Part shown: piece by piece, positions 41,555 to 49,309 of the stretch | How the letters are laid out: each line of letters starts with the position of its first letter | Position numbering within the stretch: position 1 is the stretch's first letter | Source: Deltaproteobacteria bacterium | Lineage (GTDB): Bacteria; Desulfobacterota; Syntrophia; Syntrophales; UBA2210 | Assembly (NCBI GenBank): GCA_016933965.1 | Contig: JAFGTS010000021.1 | Location: forward strand, 1 to 54,215 | Direction of reading: 5' to 3' | DNA length: 54,215 bases | Made by a program: the position numbers and the translations under genes | Notes under the pieces: generated by a model | The model's database searches: none | Told to the model about the DNA's origin: nothing | Seen by the model: only the letters and a program-made list of their open reading frames with translations

Positions 41555-43678
41555 ATGTCCGATGCCCGTTTTTCCATACCCTTTGCCGTCACCATGCTGG
41601 GGATCTCCCATGTCATCACCCAGGTCACGGTGATCCGGGAATTCATCAACGTGTTCACGGGCAATGAGATCGTTATCGGCATCCTCCTCGCTCTCTGGCT
41701 TCTCCTCAGCGGCCTCGGCGCCTGGATTGGAAAAGCCTTCAGGACCACTTCTTCACAGATGCTCGTCTTTCGCGCCTCCCTGTTTCTGGCTGCCTTTCTC
41801 CCGATCCTGCACATCATCGCCATCCGTTCTCTCAGGGACATCCTCTTCGTCAGGGGAGAACTGCCCGGCGTGGGCCCCCTGATCATATGGGCGGCGATCC
41901 TGCTTCTCCCTTACTGTGTCATCACGGGCGGGCTGCTCACGATTGCGTGCAGCATCACACCCGTGAAGGGCCTGCAGTCACGGAGTATCGGCGAGGTGTA
42001 TTACTTCGACAACATCGGAGATATCGCCGGAGGATTGCTGTTCACCTTCGTCCTTGTCCATTTCTTTCAGAACCTTGGAATTCTCTATGTGCCGGCCCTG
42101 CTCTGCCTCGCTGCCTTCGCCCTGCTTCCGCCGGTTCGGCCGGGCAGCAGAGCGGGCGCCGCGATGGGCCTTGCCGGCATGGTTCTCGTGGTCGTCTTCT
42201 TTCTTCTTTCCCTGGACCGGCTGTCGATCCAGTGGCTCTATCCAGAGCAGAGGATCATCGACTACGCCGAATCCCCTTACGGACGGCTGGTGGTGACAAA
42301 GAACCGCGACCAGGTATCGTTCTTCGAAAACGGGGAACACCTCTTTTCGACCCCCAATATTCTGGACGCCGAGGAACTGGTCCACTTCGCCCTTCCCCAG
42401 CTCGAACGGGTCCGTTCGGTCCTGCTTATCTCGGGTGGTATGGGGGGCACCATAGAAGAGATCATGAAATACGATCCGCAGCAGATCGATTACGTGGAAC
42501 TTGACCCCGCCGTCATCAAAGCGGGCATGGCGTATCTCGACCGTGATTTTCCACCGTCCGTCAAGATACATCCCGGCGACGGCAGAAAATTCATCGAGGA
42601 CAGCCGGCGCACTTACGATGCGCTCATCATGGACCTCCCGGACCCGGTGTCACTTCAGATCAACCGCTTTTACACGGTGGATTTCTTCAGAACGGCCCGC
42701 TCGATCATCCGTCCCGGCGGCATCGTCTGTTTCGCCGTCACCGGGGCCGAAAACTATATCAGCCCCGAGCAGGCGGACCTGCTTTCGACGCTTTGCAATT
42801 CGCTCGAACGGGTCTTTGAGTTCGTCCTCATCATTCCCGGCGAGCGGAACATATTCATCGCCGCAGACCGTCCCCTGTCCGCCGGGGTGGGGCCGCTCCT
42901 GGCGGCGCGGAATATCGAGACCGTCTTTATCAACGATAACTACCTGCAGGGCCGGGTAACCCCGGAACGAACCGCCTTTCTCCGGGAAAGCCTCCATGAA
43001 GAAGCACCGGTGAACCATGATTTCCGTCCCGCCGCCTACCTCTCGGCGATACGCGTCTGGCTTAGCAGGTTCCAGGAAGATTACCGGTACCCGATCATTG
43101 CCGTCTCGATCTTCATGCTCATCTATTTCATTACGATCGACCTCATAGGGAAGACTATCTTTTTTTCGGGCCTGACCGCTTCATCCATGGAGGTCATCAT
43201 CCTGCTGACCTTTCAGATAGTCCAGGGCAGTCTCTACCGGGCGATAGGACTGATCATCGCCGCCTTCATGGCCGGCCTCGCCGTAGGAAGTTACACGGCG
43301 AACCGGGCACCCGCCGCGGGACGGAGGGCTCTTGTAACGATCGAGCTTGCCGCGGTGCTGTACCTGGTCCTTTTCGCGACCCTGCCGGCCGGCTTGTCGT
43401 TCCTGCCGGGACCATTCACACTGACACTTTTCGCTTTCGTCGCCGGCGCTCTCACGGGAGCTGAATTCCCCATAGCCGGAAGGATCACCTACTCGACACC
43501 GCCCGTGACGGCAGGGTCCCTGTATGCCGCGGACCTTTTTGGAGGCAGTTGCGGTGCCTTCGCGACGACGCTCTTTCTGATACCCCTCTGGGGTGTCATG
43601 AACACCTGCCTGTTTTTGGCGGGCTGCAAGATATTGATTGTGGCGGCCCTCCTTGCTACAATGCGCGGACGAAGGTAA
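41555..43678 (+). CDS. membrane-embedded spermidine synthase-like protein
   Basis: A 707-residue protein with about seven membrane helices before residue 220 and six or more after residue 500, flanking a Rossmann methyltransferase-like domain. That domain contains 'VLLISGGMGGTIEEIMKYDP', 'DYVELDPAVIKAGMAYLDRD' and 'DGRKFIEDSRRTYDALIMDL' with PDP, the pattern of polyamine aminopropyltransferases. Whether it makes spermidine or modifies something else is unclear. The following AmrS-like radical SAM gene begins inside its last ~25 codons in another frame, so the two are probably co-translated and work together. Confidence 0.9.
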   Translation: MSDARFSIPFAVTMLGISHVITQVTVIREFINVFTGNEIVIGILLALWLLLSGLGAWIGKAFRTTSSQMLVFRASLFLAAFLPILHIIAIRSLRDILFVRGELPGVGPLIIWAAILLLPYCVITGGLLTIACSITPVKGLQSRSIGEVYYFDNIGDIAGGLLFTFVLVHFFQNLGILYVPALLCLAAFALLPPVRPGSRAGAAMGLAGMVLVVVFFLLSLDRLSIQWLYPEQRIIDYAESPYGRLVVTKNRDQVSFFENGEHLFSTPNILDAEELVHFALPQLERVRSVLLISGGMGGTIEEIMKYDPQQIDYVELDPAVIKAGMAYLDRDFPPSVKIHPGDGRKFIEDSRRTYDALIMDLPDPVSLQINRFYTVDFFRTARSIIRPGGIVCFAVTGAENYISPEQADLLSTLCNSLERVFEFVLIIPGERNIFIAADRPLSAGVGPLLAARNIETVFINDNYLQGRVTPERTAFLRESLHEEAPVNHDFRPAAYLSAIRVWLSRFQEDYRYPIIAVSIFMLIYFITIDLIGKTIFFSGLTASSMEVIILLTFQIVQGSLYRAIGLIIAAFMAGLAVGSYTANRAPAAGRRALVTIELAAVLYLVLFATLPAGLSFLPGPFTLTLFAFVAGALTGAEFPIAGRITYSTPPVTAGSLYAADLFGGSCGAFATTLFLIPLWGVMNTCLFLAGCKILIVAALLATMRGRR

Positions 43679-43700
43679 TTCACCGAGAGGCACGCACAGC

Positions 43701-44885
43701 ATGGGATTTCCCCTTGATGCATCATACTCCCTGAGCCGCCGGGCGCTGCTCCGGGCGGGACTGGCCGGAGCGCTGACACTGTCGCCCCTCGAGATCCTTG
43801 CGAAAAATCTCTTCGCCGGCGAAAAGAACGTCAAGACCATCACCCTCGACGACGCCCCGGAACACCTCTGGAAGTGGTCCCGCGAGGTCTACTATTGGGA
43901 AAAGCTCGAGTCGGGATATGTCCGGTGCCTGACCTGTCCCAACACCTGTCTCCTTCCCCCCGACGCCCGCAGCCGATGCAGATCACACGTGAACAAGGGG
44001 GGAACGCTCTACACCCTGGTATATGGAAATCCCTGCGCCGTTCATATCGATCCCATTGAAAAAAAACCACTCTATCATTTTCTTCCCGAAACAACGGCAT
44101 TTTCCGTGGCCGCAACGGGATGCAGCTTCCACTGCCTGAATTGCCAGAACTGGGAAATATCGCAGGTAAAGCCGGAGCAGGTCAGGTTCGTCGAGATGTT
44201 CCCCGCGGCGGTCATTCGCAACGCCCGCGAGGCGGGCTGTCGCTCCATCGCCTATACCTACGCCGAGGCAACCACCTTTTTCGAGTACATGATCGATACC
44301 TGCCGGGCCGCCCGCGAAGCAGGGGTCAGGAACGTCTGGGTTACGAACGGGTACATCAATGAGAAACCCCTTCGGGAGCTCTGCGGCTGCCTTGACGGTG
44401 CCAATGTGGATGTCAAGAGTTTTTCCGAATCCACTTACGCCAGCCTCAACGCGGGGCGGCTGGCGCCGGTCCTCAGGACCCTCGAAATACTGAAGGACCG
44501 GGGGGTCTGGTTTGAAATGACAGCCCTGATCGTTCCCACCTATACGGACGATCCGGACATGGTCAAAAAGATGTGTCACTGGATCCTGGAACACCTGGGG
44601 CCCGATCATCCCCTTCACTTTTCCCGGTTCTTTCCCCGGTACAAGCTGACCCACCTGGCACCGACACCCGTGTCGTTCCTTGAGGAATCACGAAGGACGG
44701 CGATGAGCATGGGTCTTCACTATGTGTACGTGGGGAATGTTCCGCCGGGGGAATCAAGCAACACTTACTGTCCCGGCTGCAAGACCCTTCTCATCGAGCG
44801 GGTCGGGTACACCATAACGAAAAACCGGATTACGAAGGGCACCTGTCCGGACTGCGGGGAAAAGATCGCCGGCCTCTGGAGTTGA
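43701..44885 (+). CDS. amrS: AmmeMemoRadiSam-type radical SAM protein with Tat-like signal (AmrS-like)
   Basis: ATG 43701 gives MGFPLDASYSLSRRALLRAG, a twin-arginine-like leader followed by a hydrophobic stretch. The 394-residue protein has an N-terminal Cys-rich zinc part (RCLTCPNTCLLP, RCRSH), the radical SAM cluster Cys141-x3-Cys145-x2-Cys148 (GCSFHCLNCQNWE), and a C-terminal rubredoxin-like knuckle (YCPGCKTLL ... TCPDCGEKI). It matches AmrS/PflA-like enzymes of the AmmeMemoRadiSam group, although no MEMO or AMMECR1 gene is nearby. It starts 23 bp after the upstream stop region. Export of a radical SAM enzyme would be unusual. Confidence 0.92.
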   Translation: MGFPLDASYSLSRRALLRAGLAGALTLSPLEILAKNLFAGEKNVKTITLDDAPEHLWKWSREVYYWEKLESGYVRCLTCPNTCLLPPDARSRCRSHVNKGGTLYTLVYGNPCAVHIDPIEKKPLYHFLPETTAFSVAATGCSFHCLNCQNWEISQVKPEQVRFVEMFPAAVIRNAREAGCRSIAYTYAEATTFFEYMIDTCRAAREAGVRNVWVTNGYINEKPLRELCGCLDGANVDVKSFSESTYASLNAGRLAPVLRTLEILKDRGVWFEMTALIVPTYTDDPDMVKKMCHWILEHLGPDHPLHFSRFFPRYKLTHLAPTPVSFLEESRRTAMSMGLHYVYVGNVPPGESSNTYCPGCKTLLIERVGYTITKNRITKGTCPDCGEKIAGLWS

Positions 44886-44933
44886 CGGGCCGCCGTTCAT
44901 ATCCCTTTTCAAGAACAGGCTTTCGAGCCCCGG

Positions 44934-46295
44934 TCACTTGAAGCCGTATTTCTTCAATTTGTACCGCAGTGCCCGCTCCGTTATCCCCAGGATACGGGCC
45001 GCCCGTGACTGGTTGTCCCCCGCCTCATCGAGGGCACGGCGGATCATGGCGTGTTCAAGCCGTTCGATGGAATCCTTCAGGGTGTCCCCCCGGCGGCCCC
45101 GTTCCGGGCCTCGTGTCCGTATCTCGGTAAAGGGGAGGTCCTGTATGGAAATGATGGGGTCCCGGGCTATCACCGCGGCCCGTTCGATGATATTTTCCAG
45201 TTCCCGCACGTTGCCGGGATAATCGTACTTGAGCAGCAGGTCCATTGCTTCGCTGCTGATCCCCTGGATCTCCTTTTCGTTCTCGGAAGAAAAGCGGTCG
45301 ATGAAGTGCTCTACAAGGAGGGGGATATCCTCTTTGCGCTCGCGCAGGGGCGGGATATCCATGACCACGACGTTGAGACGATAGAAAAGGTCGTCCCGGA
45401 ACGTGCCGCTTTTCACCCGTTCCTCGAGGTTACGGTTTGTGGCGGAAATGATCCGCACATCGGACCTGATCGTCTGATTTCCACCCAGGCGCTGGAACTC
45501 CCGTTCCTGGAGAAACCGCAGCAACTTCACCTGCACCGGCTGCGAAAGTTCCCCGACTTCATCGAGAAAGAGCGAACCGCCGTCGGCTTCCTCGAATCTC
45601 CCGATGCGCCGGTGTGCGGCCCCCGTGAAGGCCCCCCTTTCATGACCGAAGAGCTCGCTTTCGAGGAGCGTTTCCGGGAGGGCGCTGCAGTTGACCACCA
45701 TGAGGGGTTTCCCCGAACGGGGGCTCGTGGCATGAATCAGACGCGCGAACAACTCCTTTCCCGTTCCGCTCTCGCCCTGGATCAGGACGGTCGCGCGGCT
45801 CGAAGCTATCCGCCCGGCCATGTTGACCAGTTCCTGCATCCGGGGACTCTCATAGATGATCCGGTCCGTGAAAAGTCCCTTCTTCCAGAGTTTCTCCCGA
45901 AGGATCTCGTTTTCCCTGACGAGAACGCGCCGTTCCGAAATGCGGTTGATCAGGATCAGGAGCTCCTCGAGATCAACGGGCTTGGTAATATAGTCAACGG
46001 CCCCCGCTTTCATGGCATCCACGGCCGTTTCGATGGTCCCGTACGCCGTCATCATCACGATGTCGATCTCCGGATTGATGCCCTTGACCTTCCTGAGCAC
46101 TCCCAGGCCGTCGAGGCCCGGCATTTTATAATCAAGGAGGATCAGATCGAAATGGCCGTCCATGATCCGGCTCACCGCCTCATCCCCGCTTCCGGCCTCC
46201 GCAACGTCATGGCCTTCCTGTTCGAGAAAATCACGCAGCATTTCCCGTTGCGTCTCGCCGTCTTCCGCTATCAGAATGTTCAACCGTTTCGCCAT
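44934..46295 (-). CDS. sigma54-dependent response regulator (NtrC/ZraR family)
   Basis: ATG 46295 (MAKRLNILIAEDGETQREML). The 453-residue protein has a receiver domain with phospho-acceptor Asp55 (LILLDYKMPG). A sigma54-interacting AAA+ domain follows with Walker A GESGTGKE near 170, the sigma54-contact loop ERGAFTGA near 230 and DVRIISATNRNL. The C-terminus is a Fis-type helix-turn-helix (NQSRAARILGITERALRYKL). It activates sigma54 promoters when phosphorylated by the adjacent kinase, whose gene ends 23 bp upstream. The sigma54 promoter at 48852 is the only near-consensus one I found in the window. Confidence 0.97.
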   Translation of the reverse strand: MAKRLNILIAEDGETQREMLRDFLEQEGHDVAEAGSGDEAVSRIMDGHFDLILLDYKMPGLDGLGVLRKVKGINPEIDIVMMTAYGTIETAVDAMKAGAVDYITKPVDLEELLILINRISERRVLVRENEILREKLWKKGLFTDRIIYESPRMQELVNMAGRIASSRATVLIQGESGTGKELFARLIHATSPRSGKPLMVVNCSALPETLLESELFGHERGAFTGAAHRRIGRFEEADGGSLFLDEVGELSQPVQVKLLRFLQEREFQRLGGNQTIRSDVRIISATNRNLEERVKSGTFRDDLFYRLNVVVMDIPPLRERKEDIPLLVEHFIDRFSSENEKEIQGISSEAMDLLLKYDYPGNVRELENIIERAAVIARDPIISIQDLPFTEIRTRGPERGRRGDTLKDSIERLEHAMIRRALDEAGDNQSRAARILGITERALRYKLKKYGFK

Positions 46296-46318
46296 AGGGA
46301 ATCCCCTTCCGAACAAAT

Positions 46319-48100
46319 TCACGCAGCCTGAACGGGCAGCAGGATCTCAACGGTCGTGCCCGCGTTAATGGCACTGGTTATCCTGATCTCTCCCTGGTGC
46401 CCGCGAATGATCTCGTGGGCCAGGGGCAGCCCCAGCCCCAGCCCTTTTTCCTTTGTCGTAAATTCCGGACTGAACGCCTTTTCGAGTTCCTCCGCCGTCA
46501 GCCCCGTTCCTGTATCCGATATCCTGATACGGACCCGATCCTTTCCGTCAGGCTCGATATTCACCGTTATCACGCCCTCACCGGGAATCGATTCCATGGC
46601 GTTCTTGAAGAGATTGAAGAGAGCCTGCTTCATCTTGTCCATGTCCATGGCGACCATGGCATTATCGTCGTTCATCTGGGTCCGTATGACGATCCCCCGA
46701 GTCTTCGCTTCATCCTCCATGAGATCGAGTGTCTTCTGGATGACAAAGGCGATGGAGTGATCGCTGAGCTCCAGGCGGCGGCTTTTGAAAAACGTGGCGA
46801 ATTCCTCGACGATGCCGTTCAGTCTCCTGATCTCATCACGAACGATTCCCGTGATCCGGTAAAATCCTTTTTGCCGGTCCTCGTCGCCGGGAACATACTC
46901 GCGCTGGATCCGCTGGCTGGCCATGCTGATCGCATTGAGGGGATTGCGGATCTCGTGGGCAAGCCCTGCCGCCAGTTGGCCCAGGGCCGAGAGGCGCTCC
47001 GCCTGCCGGAGCCGTGTTTCCATCTCCTCCACCCGCGCCGCGTGGCGTTTCTGATTTCGATAGAGGGCCCAAGTGGAAAGGACGCCGATCACCATGATGA
47101 ATATCATGGAAGTGATCATCCGGTTCCGGTTCTCGGCGAGGATCATGTCGCTCCGCTCCCGGTCAAGGCCCAAGCGCGCAAAGGCGACCATGCCGCCATC
47201 CTCGATGCTCAAGGGAAGGATAATCTCGAGCAACCGCCGGTCGCGGAAAAGGATCTTCCGGCTTGCCTTCGGCAGTTTTCCCGTCAGCACGTCAAGAGAC
47301 ACCGGATCAAGCACTTCCACATTCTCGGGAACGTCGCCGGCACGGCCGATGACCTTTCCCTGCCCGTCCATGACGAGCAGAAAGGAGAGACCCTGCCCCC
47401 ATCCCACTTCATCGATGGCCTTTCTGATGGCGATCTTCGTGCTCCAGTACCGAAGCCCCTTGTCATCAAGGGCGATAACGATCGTTCCACTCCCATCCTT
47501 TCGCCGCAGGGCAATATATCCCACTTCGTCAAGTTCTCCGAACCGGTTGAAGAGATTGATATTGACCTCGTCGCGGAGGATGTCCCCGCCAACGGCAGAG
47601 GAGGGCGCGATATCTTCCAGGAACTCCCGGCTCTTGAACAGTATTTTCCCTTCTTCGTCAAGAACGGCGATCAGCCAGAGATTCTCCCTCCTGGCGATCT
47701 CAATCAGGTCCTTTTCCTTCAGGAGTTCCTGTTTCCAGCGGAGATCGATCTCACGGGCGAGCGCCACGAGGTTCTTCACCAGGGATTCCTGCGGCGAAAA
47801 GGCCTTGTCACTGAGGGGGACAAAGGCGTCCTCGTCGCCCTGGTCCTCTTTCAGGGTTTGATAGAGATAGCTCAGGTTTTCCTTCGCCACGTTCTCGATG
47901 GTCGACACGATATCGATCCCCCGGTTCTCCATGATGCCCACCAGGGACTTGTCAAGGCGCCCCAGGTCCATGAGCCCCATGAACAATATGAGGATAATAA
48001 ATATCACCATGACCAGGGCCACCGTCAGGGGCTGCAGCAGATTTTTCATCCGCCCCGGCGATTCCCCGTCACGGAATACTATGTTCCGGTCACCCTTCAT
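46319..48100 (-). CDS. membrane sensor histidine kinase (ZraS-like)
   Basis: ATG 48100 (MKGDRNIVFRDGESPGRMKN) overlaps the stop of the ZraP-like gene as ATGA. The 593-residue protein has a membrane helix near 25-45, a ~270-residue periplasmic sensor, a second helix (MITSMIFIMVIGVLSTWAL) and a HisKA domain with the phospho-His in 'AAGLAHEIRNPLNAISMASQ'. The HATPase domain has DTGTGLTAEELEKAF and 'TKEKGLGLGLPLAHEIIRGH'. It would phosphorylate the response regulator encoded 23 bp downstream. The order periplasmic protein, kinase, sigma54 regulator mirrors ZraP-ZraS-ZraR. Confidence 0.96.
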   Translation of the reverse strand: MKGDRNIVFRDGESPGRMKNLLQPLTVALVMVIFIILILFMGLMDLGRLDKSLVGIMENRGIDIVSTIENVAKENLSYLYQTLKEDQGDEDAFVPLSDKAFSPQESLVKNLVALAREIDLRWKQELLKEKDLIEIARRENLWLIAVLDEEGKILFKSREFLEDIAPSSAVGGDILRDEVNINLFNRFGELDEVGYIALRRKDGSGTIVIALDDKGLRYWSTKIAIRKAIDEVGWGQGLSFLLVMDGQGKVIGRAGDVPENVEVLDPVSLDVLTGKLPKASRKILFRDRRLLEIILPLSIEDGGMVAFARLGLDRERSDMILAENRNRMITSMIFIMVIGVLSTWALYRNQKRHAARVEEMETRLRQAERLSALGQLAAGLAHEIRNPLNAISMASQRIQREYVPGDEDRQKGFYRITGIVRDEIRRLNGIVEEFATFFKSRRLELSDHSIAFVIQKTLDLMEDEAKTRGIVIRTQMNDDNAMVAMDMDKMKQALFNLFKNAMESIPGEGVITVNIEPDGKDRVRIRISDTGTGLTAEELEKAFSPEFTTKEKGLGLGLPLAHEIIRGHQGEIRITSAINAGTTVEILLPVQAA

Positions 48101-48540
48101 TTCCACTCCCTTTTCAGGGTGGAATCCTGATCGATACACCACACCCGTACCTGCTGGGGTGTCAATACATGTCTGATCTCGATCTGATACTCGAGGACCA
48201 ATTCCTCGAACCGCGCGTTCAGCAACTCGATGTCCCGACCTTTCTCCCGGATCGTTTCAACATCAGCGGCGGGATCGTTCAGAATCGCCGTCAGTTCTAT
48301 GCGTTTTGCCAGGAGCTGTTCCCGCAGGCAGAACAATTTTTCCCGATATTTCTCCCGCACGCATTCAATAGCCCTGCTTTGCTCGCTGCCCAGCTCCATC
48401 TCACCCAGGGGGACGCACTTTTTCTCGACAACTTTCGGATACTCCCGGGCGGCATCGCCCGTTGACTCCTGAGCACATAAAAAAGGGGGATACAAGAGAA
48501 AAAGAGAAAGAAAAATAACCGTCGTGATGATGTGTTTCAT
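48097..48540 (-). CDS. periplasmic ZraP/Spy/CpxP-like protein
   Basis: ATG 48540 (MKHIITTVIFLSLFLLYPPF) starts a signal peptide cleaved near LCA. The 147-residue protein is then almost wholly helical: 'IECVREKYREKLFCLREQLL' and 'VETIREKGRDIELLNARFEE', with an LTPQQ turn near the C-terminus, the typical LTxxQ feature of the Spy/CpxP/ZraP family of periplasmic chaperone-like metal sensors. Four cysteines in the mature protein could bind metal or form disulfides. It overlaps the kinase start, so it is probably the accessory sensor of that system. Confidence 0.88.
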   Translation of the reverse strand: MKHIITTVIFLSLFLLYPPFLCAQESTGDAAREYPKVVEKKCVPLGEMELGSEQSRAIECVREKYREKLFCLREQLLAKRIELTAILNDPAADVETIREKGRDIELLNARFEELVLEYQIEIRHVLTPQQVRVWCIDQDSTLKREWK

Positions 48541-48671
48541 CGGAATGACCACCTGGAAAAGCCATGACGGCTCGGTTTTTGCGTGATCTTTTTTTGCAGG
48601 TACCATATCACACTTTGCTTAATTACAATAGGTTGAAAAAAGAGAGGATTATGCCACGAAGGGGAACGAGT

Positions 48672-48687
48672 TCGACAATTTTGTCGA
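48672..48687. promoter_or_regulatory. perfect 16-bp palindrome upstream of the two-component operon
   Basis: TCGACAATTTTGTCGA is fully self-complementary and lies 132 bp upstream of the ZraP-like start and about 180 bp upstream of the sigma54 promoter on the other strand. It is suitable as the binding site of the neighbouring Fis-type regulator, or of another dimeric repressor. Binding is not shown. Confidence 0.45.
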
Positions 48688-48851
48688 GCCTGCCGGGACT
48701 CTGTGGTAACCATGCAAGTATTTGCTATTATTGATATTAAAGCAAACCGACCGCACCGGTTCGACCTTTTTTTCCGGTATGTTCGGGGCGGCGGTCACGG
48801 TCCTGCCAATAAATAGCAGTCCTTTCAAATGGTTAATAAAATCATATACCC

Positions 48852-48867
48852 TGGCACGGATAATGCA
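48852..48867 (+). promoter_or_regulatory. sigma54 promoter, near-perfect consensus
   Basis: TGGCACG-GATA-ATGCA matches TGGCACG-N4-TTGCA in every fixed position except the first T of TTGCA, with exact -24/-12 spacing (GG 48853-48854, GC 48865-48866). Transcription should begin near 48878 on the plus strand, at the base of the first hairpin of the candidate RNA. Confidence 0.8.
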
Positions 48868-48877
48868 TCATTATATA

Positions 48878-49100
48878 ATGCCGTAAGCCAGAACCTTCCT
48901 CCTAAGTATCTGGCTTAAACCCGAGAGCCGGCCGATCATTCAAATTGTCTCCGCACGAACAGTGCGTGGAGCGGAAGATGTGAACGCCAGAACCAGCCGA
49001 CGAACAAACATGGAGTTCATATTCTTCTCCGACGGAACCGAATAAGGATGATTGGCCGGTTATAAAACCTCCAAGGGGAGGCTCAAAGCCTCCCCTTCCC
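48878..49100 (+). ncRNA. candidate sigma54-dependent structured small RNA
   Basis: From the predicted start to a strong hairpin at 49073-49097 there is no convincing ORF: the ATGs give 2, 1, 11 and 5 codons, and the longest open run has no ribosome site. Helices seen are as follows. H1 is UAAGCCAGA (48884-48892) with UCUGGCUUA (48909-48917), 9 bp perfect, and its loop carries CCUUCCUCCU. A closing helix pairs 48926-48941 with 49046-49061, 16 bp with three wobbles. Inside it lie CUCCGCAC/GUGC-GU-GGAG (48949-48971) and a ~12-bp stem pairing 48974-48985 with 49015-49027 (one bulge). The CCUCCU loop complements a Shine-Dalgarno sequence, suggesting an mRNA-binding role. GCCAGAACC occurs twice (48886-48894 and 48986-48994), so H1 could rearrange. 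Confidence 0.62.
49073..49097 (+). terminator. terminator-like hairpin of the candidate RNA
   Basis: AAGGGGAGGC-TCAAA-GCCTCCCCTT is a perfect 10-bp stem with a 5-base loop. The following CCCTGTTTCTG is only weakly U-rich. It separates the sigma54 transcript from the nitronate monooxygenase gene, which has its own promoter. Confidence 0.6.
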
Positions 49101-49183
49101 TGTTTCTGATCCCCTGAAAAATACGGACCCCAAGCGGTCGGACAGCTTCGCAAAAGCTCCATCTTAAATAATCCAAAATAATC

Positions 49184-49212
49184 TTGACAGGGCCGGACAG
49201 GGCGGTTAAAGA
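49184..49212 (+). promoter_or_regulatory. sigma70-type promoter for nitronate monooxygenase gene
   Basis: TTGACA (49184-49189), a 17-bp spacer and TAAAGA (49207-49212), about 100 bp upstream of the ATG at 49310 and downstream of the hairpin at 49073. Confidence 0.55.
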
Positions 49213-49309
49213 ATACGACATTTGCAGGGCTGCGTTCAGAGGTAAAATTGAGACGATCACACATTCACTCAGGGGAATCGAGACCATCACGCTAAAAAAG
49301 GAGACATCA

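Noticed and set aside
46397-48130. 577-residue plus-strand frame
   Set aside because: It is a shadow of the histidine kinase gene created by GC-rich codon bias; no recognisable domain.
48601-48625. TGGTACCTGCA-like sequence on the minus strand as a sigma54 promoter for the ZraP-like gene
   Set aside because: The GG-to-GC spacing is too short for a functional -24/-12 promoter.
48962-49045. Short plus-strand frame starting GTG inside the sigma54 transcript (about 27 codons)
   Set aside because: No Shine-Dalgarno sequence precedes it and its bases are used in the long stems; non-coding is the simpler reading.
48902-49264. 120-residue minus-strand frame over the sigma54 RNA
   Set aside because: It lies wholly over the structured RNA and a promoter, has no ribosome site, and its composition looks like a complement of folded RNA rather than a protein.
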